From Eubacterium sp. UBA5416 (GTDB lineage Bacteria > Bacillota > Clostridia > Lachnospirales > Lachnospiraceae): a stretch of 28,955 nucleotides of DNA. The DNA lies in the NCBI GenBank assembly GCA_002409525.1, contig DHNM01000046.1:27038-55992 (forward strand), written 5' to 3'. The notes beneath the pieces are model-generated. The model did no database searches, was not told where the DNA came from, and saw nothing but the letters and a program-made list of their open reading frames with translations. Made by a program: the position numbers and the translations under genes. Positions 24,055 to 28,955 of the stretch are shown piece after piece; the first letter of the stretch is position 1; each line of letters starts with the position of its first letter.

Positions 24055-25830
24055 TTGAATTGCATCAAGATAAAAGAATTCGGATTTCAGTATCCAAAGG
24101 CAGAACATGCTGCGCTGATGGATATCAATATGGAAGTGAAAGAGGGAAGTTTTACTGTACTTTGCGGGAAGAGCGGATGTGGCAAGAGTACTCTTCTGCG
24201 GCAGCTGAAGACGGTTCTGGCACCGCATGGAGCAAAAAAAGGACTCATTCAATATATGGGAAAGGATTTGGAAAGTGTCGATCACCGCGTTCAAAGTGCA
24301 GAAATCGGCTATGTTCTTCAAAATCCGGATAATCAGATCGTCACGGATAAAGTATGGCATGAACTGGCATTCGGGCTGGAAAGCCTGGGATGTGATACCC
24401 CTACGATTCGCTTACGTGTTGCCGAGATGGCTTCTTACTTTGGAATCCAGGATTGGTTCTTAAGAAATGTATCAGAGCTCTCCGGAGGTCAGAAGCAGCT
24501 TTTGAACCTTGCATCCGTGATGGCCATGCATCCGAAACTGCTGATCCTGGACGAGCCTACTTCACAGCTTGATCCGATTGCGGCTTCCGATTTCCTTGAA
24601 ACCGTTCGAAAGATCAATCGGGATATCGGTACAACAGTTATCCTGACGGAGCACCGACTGGAAGATGTGATTCCCTGGGCTGACGCTGTTTATGTCATGG
24701 ATGAGGGAAGAATGATTGTCCATGGTACACCGAACAAAATCGGAAAATCCCTGAAAGGGATGAAACATGATATGTTTCTGGCGATGCCGACACCTATGCA
24801 GATTTATGCCGGGGCTGGAAGTATCTCTGAGTGTCCATTAACCGTAAGCCAGGGACGCCACTGGCTGAAAGAAGAGCTTGGAGAATCTTTAAGATATCGC
24901 CCGGAAGCAAATCAGAAGAAAGAGGATATCGAAGAGAAAGAAAGAAAAAGTGCTCCATTCCAAAAGAAGAAAGTACCTGAAATCCGAATTAAAGATTTAT
25001 GGTTTCGATATGATCGAGATCTTCCCGATGTAGTGAAGGGCTTGTCTCTGGACGTAAATAAGGGCGAAATATTTGCTCTGGTTGGTGGAAATGGGACCGG
25101 AAAGAGTACTACGATGAGTCTGATTTCAAGAATCCGCTATCCTTACCGGGGAAAAATCTGGCTGGAGGGCAGAGAGATTGGAAAATATAGTGATGATGAG
25201 CTCTACCACGGCTTCCTGGGAGTTATGCCCCAAAATCCACAGAGCCTTTTTCTAAAAAAGACAGTAATTGAAGATCTCTATGAGATGATTGATGGAAAAA
25301 AAGAGAAAAAAAGTAAAGCATATCCGATTGATATGAAAAAAGAGGATGCTATTCGCGGAATTGTATCTCTGACAAAGCTTGAAGATCTTCTAGACCGGCA
25401 TCCTTACGATTTGAGTGGCGGAGAACAGCAGAGGCTGGCGCTGGCCAAGATTTTGCTCCTTCGTCCTAAAATCCTTCTTATGGATGAACCGACAAAAGGA
25501 ATCGATAATCATTATAAAAAAGAGCTGGGTGATATTTTAGAAACATTGACGAAACATGGGGTCACAGTATTGATGATCAGTCATGACATAGAGTTTTGCG
25601 CACAGTATGCGGACAGAGTGGGGCTGTTCTTTCAGGGAGATGTCGTGACTTGTAAGGATGCAAAAGATTTTTTTGCAGGAAATAATTTTTATACAACGGC
25701 GGCAAACCGTATGGCAAGACAGTATTTTCCAGAGGCAGTGACCGTCAATGATGTTGTCAGCAAAATAAATGAAAAGCGTAAGGGAATGGAGGTGGGTGCT
25801 TCGGATGCTGGAAGAAAAGAAGTTGGATGA
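24055..25830 (+). CDS. ecfA: Fused ECF ATPase (EcfA1-EcfA2 in one chain)
   Basis: The 591-aa protein contains two complete ABC ATPase domains that drive the ECF importer on the cytoplasmic side. Domain 1 has Walker A GKSGCGKST (38-46), signature LSGGQKQ (~142) and Walker B LLILDEPTSQLD (~162-173). Domain 2 has GGNGTGKST (~344-352), LSGGEQQ (~453) and ILLMDEPTKGID (~473-484). An H-loop His follows each (LTEHRLED and MISHDIEF). A Lys/Glu-rich linker lies at ~280-310. Translation starts at TTG (24055), seven bases after AGGAGGT. The last 26 bases overlap the S-component gene. Both sites look catalytically complete. Confidence 0.93.
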   Translation: MNCIKIKEFGFQYPKAEHAALMDINMEVKEGSFTVLCGKSGCGKSTLLRQLKTVLAPHGAKKGLIQYMGKDLESVDHRVQSAEIGYVLQNPDNQIVTDKVWHELAFGLESLGCDTPTIRLRVAEMASYFGIQDWFLRNVSELSGGQKQLLNLASVMAMHPKLLILDEPTSQLDPIAASDFLETVRKINRDIGTTVILTEHRLEDVIPWADAVYVMDEGRMIVHGTPNKIGKSLKGMKHDMFLAMPTPMQIYAGAGSISECPLTVSQGRHWLKEELGESLRYRPEANQKKEDIEEKERKSAPFQKKKVPEIRIKDLWFRYDRDLPDVVKGLSLDVNKGEIFALVGGNGTGKSTTMSLISRIRYPYRGKIWLEGREIGKYSDDELYHGFLGVMPQNPQSLFLKKTVIEDLYEMIDGKKEKKSKAYPIDMKKEDAIRGIVSLTKLEDLLDRHPYDLSGGEQQRLALAKILLLRPKILLMDEPTKGIDNHYKKELGDILETLTKHGVTVLMISHDIEFCAQYADRVGLFFQGDVVTCKDAKDFFAGNNFYTTAANRMARQYFPEAVTVNDVVSKINEKRKGMEVGASDAGRKEVG

Positions 25831-26677
25831 GTTTCTGAACGTATTTCTTGATGGACAAGAAGAAATGTCAGATATCGATCTGGATTTCTGGAAAGAAGAT
25901 GAAAAGGCAGAAATACCGGAAAAAGAAAACTTCTGGGATTCTCAGGAAGTACTGGCGGTTGCAAAGAATAAGGGAAAACTTTCCGGGCGGACCATAGTCT
26001 CGATCTTTTTGATTTTACTGGGAATTCCTCTGACAATCTGGATCGGGATTCATTTTTTTAATGACAGGAAGTATCTGGTGATCAGTCTGGTGATAGCACT
26101 GTATTGCATCATTCCGTTCTTTATGGTCTTTGAAGGCAGAAAACCGCAGACAAAGGAACTGATGACGATCTCGGTTCTGGTTGCAATCGGTGTAGCCGGA
26201 AGAGCTGCGTTCTTCATGGTTCCGAGTTTTAAGCCTGTGGCTGCGATTGCAATTATATCGGGTGTAAGCTTTGGTGCGGAGTCGGGATTCCTAGTCGGGG
26301 CAATTTCTATGCTCGCTTCAAATATGCTGTTCGGGCAGGGTCCCTGGACACCATGGCAGATGTTTGCCATGGGAATTATAGGATTCCTGGCCGGGATTTT
26401 ATTTCAAAAAGGATGGCTGAAAGCGAGAAAAGTATCACTTTGTATCTATGGCTTTTTGGCCACACTCTTTATCTACGGGGGCTTGATGAACCCTGCTTCC
26501 CTAGTGATGATGTCCTATGCGATTACAAAGAAAAATCTTCTGGCAATCTACATATCAGGATTGCCGGTTGACCTTGTACATGCCTCCGCAACTGTGATAT
26601 TCTTATTCCTGGCAAGCAAGCCAATGATTGAGAAACTGGAGCGCATAAAAGTAAAATATGGTATGATTCAGGAGTAG
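25805..26677 (+). CDS. ECF transporter substrate-binding S component, probably for corrinoids
   Basis: This 290-aa membrane protein has an acidic N-terminal cytoplasmic extension (~1-60) and about seven or eight hydrophobic segments. GVSFGAESGFLVGAISMLASN and GQGPWTPWQMFAMGIIGFLAG (about 177-197) are the typical S-component region, similar in style to CbrT-type cobalamin S components. I chose the ATG at 25805, within the end of ecfA and after GGAGGTG, over an earlier in-frame ATG that lacks a ribosome site. The substrate is inferred from B12-riboswitch control and from the DUF4430 proteins; sequence alone does not prove it. Confidence 0.82.
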   Translation: MLEEKKLDEFLNVFLDGQEEMSDIDLDFWKEDEKAEIPEKENFWDSQEVLAVAKNKGKLSGRTIVSIFLILLGIPLTIWIGIHFFNDRKYLVISLVIALYCIIPFFMVFEGRKPQTKELMTISVLVAIGVAGRAAFFMVPSFKPVAAIAIISGVSFGAESGFLVGAISMLASNMLFGQGPWTPWQMFAMGIIGFLAGILFQKGWLKARKVSLCIYGFLATLFIYGGLMNPASLVMMSYAITKKNLLAIYISGLPVDLVHASATVIFLFLASKPMIEKLERIKVKYGMIQE

Positions 26678-26680
26678 ATC

Positions 26681-26860
26681 ATGAAAGAAAATGAAGATCA
26701 AAAGATAGACAAAACCGCAGATGATGTTGTGACAGACAGCTCGGCGGAGAATGGGAACAGCCTGCGGAATGATGGAGATCCTCAGAAAAAGAAGAAGAAA
26801 AGGATCCTGACTTATTGTGCATGGGGTGCTCGTAAAATGAAAAGAGAAGACGAATCATGA
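26681..26860 (+). CDS. Small charged protein of unknown function (59 aa)
   Basis: This short frame fills the gap between the S component and the TIM-barrel gene. AGGAG lies six bases before its ATG, and its stop overlaps the next start (ATGA), so translation is very likely. The product is acidic and polar at first (DQKIDKTADDVVTDSS), then has a KKKKKR stretch and the ending ILTYCAWGARKMKRED. It has no signal peptide or membrane segment. I do not recognise it. Its place suggests a link to the S component or to the CbiR-like enzyme. Confidence 0.7.
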   Translation: MKENEDQKIDKTADDVVTDSSAENGNSLRNDGDPQKKKKKRILTYCAWGARKMKREDES

Positions 26861-27885
26861 TTATAACAACGAATTTTAACAACACGCTTGATGACATGGA
26901 GCGTTACCACGGGAAGGAAGACATTCGCGGGTTCTGCCGTGACAATCATCTCGACGGTCTGGAATATATGAGATTTCCGTATTATCCGGAGGATCAGATT
27001 CCGATGGACATGGTACAGGGAATTCATCTGTCGTCATTCGAGTGCTGGATGGACCTCTGGCTGGGAAATAAGAAAACATTATTGGATGAATTCGGAAGTA
27101 TGGAAGTGGTAGAGCAGGTTTACGGCGGCACGACACCGGATGCGGTAATTACCCGTTTTCAAAAAGAGCTTGACGAAGCCGAGAAGCTTGGTGTAAAGTA
27201 TGTGGTGTTTCATGTGAGCGAAGTAAAGATTCGGGAATCCTTTACCCGGAAGTTTTATTATACAGACCATGAAGTGATAACAGCGGCTTCGGACCTTATC
27301 AATCAGATTTTAAAGGGTAAGAACTATTCCTTTGATTTCCTGATGGAGAATCTCTGGTGGGCCGGACTTACACTTACGGATCCGGATATCACGAATGAGC
27401 TTCTCACAAATGTTCGTTATGACAAAAAAGGGATTATGCTGGATACCGGTCATCTGCTCCACACGAATCTGGATATTAAGACGCAGTCCGAAGGCGTGGG
27501 TTACATCTTTCAGGTGCTGGATCGCTATCATGATCTCTGTGATGAGATTCAGGGAATTCACCTGCAGCAGTCCCTGACGGGAGATGTGGCGCGACTGCTG
27601 CAAAAGCAGATGGATGACGGTGAACTTGTCTTGAAGAAGGATTACTGGGAGCGTTTTTCCCAGGTTTATCCCTATGTATTCAGCCTGGATCAGCATAAGC
27701 CATTTACCGATGATAAGGTGATGAACCTGATTGAGAAAATAGATCCGAAATATCTGACGTTTGAATTTATTTCAAGAAACCGTGAAGAACACGAACGATA
27801 TCTGAGAGAGCAGTGGGTGGCGCTTCGCCGTCACAAATCAGGGCAGCGGTTGTATGATAAAAGACAGGAGGAAGTGATATGCTGA
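26857..27885 (+). CDS. cbiR: AP-endonuclease-2-fold TIM barrel protein, probable cobamide-remodelling hydrolase CbiR
   Basis: The 342-aa protein has the xylose-isomerase/AP-endonuclease-2 TIM-barrel pattern. Candidate metal or active-site residues at strand ends are Glu36 (LEYMRFP), His57 (GIHLSS), His119 (VFHVSEV), Glu164 (MENLWW), Asp196 and His199 (LDTGHL), His235 (GIHLQQS) and a Glu near 303 (TFEFISR). CbiR of Akkermansia muciniphila, which removes the lower ligand of cobamides so that they can be rebuilt, belongs to this superfamily. The B12 riboswitch operon with corrinoid importer genes makes CbiR the best fit. A sugar-phosphate isomerase of the same fold is the main alternative. It overlaps both neighbours (4 bases upstream, 7 downstream). 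Confidence 0.62.
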   Translation: MIITTNFNNTLDDMERYHGKEDIRGFCRDNHLDGLEYMRFPYYPEDQIPMDMVQGIHLSSFECWMDLWLGNKKTLLDEFGSMEVVEQVYGGTTPDAVITRFQKELDEAEKLGVKYVVFHVSEVKIRESFTRKFYYTDHEVITAASDLINQILKGKNYSFDFLMENLWWAGLTLTDPDITNELLTNVRYDKKGIMLDTGHLLHTNLDIKTQSEGVGYIFQVLDRYHDLCDEIQGIHLQQSLTGDVARLLQKQMDDGELVLKKDYWERFSQVYPYVFSLDQHKPFTDDKVMNLIEKIDPKYLTFEFISRNREEHERYLREQWVALRRHKSGQRLYDKRQEEVIC

Positions 27886-28571
27886 TCGGAGGGATTCAAA
27901 AGTTATCTCTGCTGGATTATCCGGAGAAGATGTGCTGTACGATCTTTACAATCGGATGTGATTATCGCTGTCCATTCTGCCATAATTCTTCGATACTGGC
28001 AAATGGTCCCGAGAACAATCATATTTCAAAGGAGGAGATCCTGGAATTCCTGAAAACCCGAAAAGGACTCTTAGACGGGGTATGTATCACTGGCGGTGAG
28101 CCATTGCTCCAGTCTGGCCTTGAGGAGTTTATGCGGGAGATTAAGGACCTGGGATTTTTGGTCAAGTTGGATACGAATGGCAGTTATCCGGATAGATTAA
28201 AAACTATCGTAAAAGATCATCTTGCCGATTACGTCGCCATGGACGTGAAGAATTCTCCGAAACAATATGGCAGGACTGTGGGAATTGAACCTCTCGATCT
28301 CACGCCGATTCAGGAAAGCATTCGTTTCCTGTTGAGTGATGTTGTCCCGTATGAATTTCGCACGACCGTGGTGAGAGAATTTCATACAGCAGGAGATCTG
28401 GTGGAGCTTGCAAAGTGGATTCATGGCGCAGAGCACTATTATCTCCAGAGCTTTAAAGATTCCGGCGACGTTCTGGAAGACGGCCTTCACAGTTATTCCG
28501 AGGAGGAAATGCAGGAATTCCTGGAGAAGATACAGCCGGTGATTCCATCTGTTGAACTTCGAGGAGTCTAG
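27879..28571 (+). CDS. nrdG: Anaerobic ribonucleotide reductase activating protein (radical SAM, NrdG type)
   Basis: The 230-aa radical SAM protein has CDYRCPFC (Cys27, 31, 34) for the [4Fe-4S] cluster, GGEP (~72-75) for S-adenosylmethionine binding, and the opening GGIQKLSLLDYPEKMCCTIF typical of the NrdG2-like group. Such proteins create the glycyl radical in class III ribonucleotide reductase. No NrdD gene is present in the window, so its partner must lie elsewhere or it activates another glycyl-radical enzyme. The ATG overlaps the previous stop behind AGGAGG, making it the last gene of the riboswitch operon. Induction at low B12 would suit a B12-independent reductase. Confidence 0.85.
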   Translation: MLIGGIQKLSLLDYPEKMCCTIFTIGCDYRCPFCHNSSILANGPENNHISKEEILEFLKTRKGLLDGVCITGGEPLLQSGLEEFMREIKDLGFLVKLDTNGSYPDRLKTIVKDHLADYVAMDVKNSPKQYGRTVGIEPLDLTPIQESIRFLLSDVVPYEFRTTVVREFHTAGDLVELAKWIHGAEHYYLQSFKDSGDVLEDGLHSYSEEEMQEFLEKIQPVIPSVELRGV

Positions 28572-28575
28572 GACT

Positions 28576-28740
28576 TCATGTTTGTTCGGGTCCCAAAGTC
28601 AAATGCCTTTTCATGTAAACATGAAAAGAGCACTGGTTTCATTGTGACTTTCCGCACCTATATGATACACGGATTACTCCGCACTTTGTGCTCGCGTAAT
28701 CCTGGCAAACATTCGAATTACGCCCTGTCGGGCTGCATTC
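28576..28740. repeat. Tandem repeat unit 1 (165 bp, structured)
   Basis: The unit begins TCATGTTTGTTCGGGTCCCA and contains three hairpin-forming parts. AAAGTCA/AATG (28595-28605) pairs with CATT/TGACTTT (28640-28651) with one bulge, enclosing the stem CTTTTCATGT/ACATGAAAAG (28607-28628). GGATTAC...GCAC pairs with GTGC...GTAATCC further on. GCCC/GGGC forms a small end hairpin. It starts five bases after the nrdG stop, contains no gene, and may end or protect the long mRNA. Confidence 0.85.
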
Positions 28741-28904
28741 TCATGTTTGTTCGGGTCCCAAAGTCAAATGCCTTTTCATGTAAACATGAAAAGAGCACTG
28801 GTTTCATTGTGACTTTTCGCACCTGTATGATACACGGATTACTCCGCACTTTGTGCTCGCGTAATCCTACAAACATTCAAAGTCCGCCCTATCGGGCTCC
28901 CTTC
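28741..28904. repeat. Tandem repeat unit 2 (164 bp)
   Basis: This is a near-identical direct copy of unit 1. Most differences lie in its last ~40 bases, after the GTAATCC arm, where the sequence between the hairpins varies. All stem arms described for unit 1 are kept. Confidence 0.88.
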
Positions 28905-28955
28905 TCATGTTTGTTCGGGTCCCAAAGTCATGCTTTTTCATGCAAGCATGACTTT
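28905..28955. repeat. Tandem repeat unit 3 (partial, short form)
   Basis: The head is the same as in units 1 and 2, but the hairpin is different: AAAGTCATGC (28924-28933) pairs perfectly with GCATGACTTT (28946-28955) at the window edge. It resembles the copy at position 1. The rest lies outside the window. Confidence 0.8.

Noticed and set aside
25769..25804. Earlier ATG of the S component
   Set aside because: It lies upstream of the GGAGGTG that fits the ATG at 25805 and adds residues with no family resemblance.
28576..28955. CRISPR array
   Set aside because: Units are ~165 bp and nearly identical throughout, without short repeats separated by unique spacers of constant length.

Overview
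The window looks like a chromosomal segment of a gut-type Gram-positive anaerobe of the Clostridia, most likely Lachnospiraceae. The evidence is strong AGGAGG ribosome sites, moderate GC, an ECF transporter, a sortase-type wall anchor, BspA-like repeats and a TnpB very similar in style to Lachnospiraceae elements. No 16S or tRNA gene is present, so the family-level placement is inference.

Layout. Bases 1-50 are a partial copy of a repeat that returns as a tandem array at 28576-28955. 122-5031 is a purine-catabolism block: a three-subunit molybdenum xanthine dehydrogenase with overlapping genes, then an NCS2 purine/uracil permease, closed by a two-way terminator. 5140-6474 (minus) is a GH27 alpha-galactosidase, 6583-6765 (minus) a small ferredoxin, and 6852-7479 (minus) a Phd/PIN toxin-antitoxin pair with a clear self-regulated promoter. 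7550-8757 is a 5'-truncated TnpB gene plus its omegaRNA/right end, inserted into a CobU-like gene whose 3' part survives at 8760-9167. An intact short CobU homologue follows. A cobalamin riboswitch (9548-9715) now has no obvious cobalamin gene after it; the next gene is a leucine-rich-repeat protein.

The main system runs from 11259 to 28571. A promoter and a second cobalamin riboswitch (11315-11480) precede ten same-strand genes with short gaps or overlaps: a small secreted transcobalamin-beta-like protein (200 aa), a 1753-aa wall protein with an alpha/alpha-toroid region and a VPKTG anchor, a 1380-aa membrane-anchored protein with both a transcobalamin-beta (DUF4430-like) domain and an alpha/alpha-toroid region, a 419-aa lipoprotein ending in a DUF4430-like domain, EcfT, a fused EcfA1A2, an ECF S component, a 59-aa charged protein, a TIM-barrel protein that fits the cobamide-remodelling enzyme CbiR, and an NrdG-type radical SAM activase.

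How it may work together (inference): the vertebrate B12 carriers intrinsic factor and transcobalamin consist of an alpha/alpha barrel plus a beta domain that clamp the corrinoid. Here the same two fold types occur, in fused and separate forms, on secreted, wall-anchored, membrane-anchored and lipid-anchored proteins, under B12 control and next to an ECF importer and a probable cobamide hydrolase. I read it as a Gram-positive surface corrinoid capture, import and remodelling system. All fold assignments were made by eye and need profile and structure searches.
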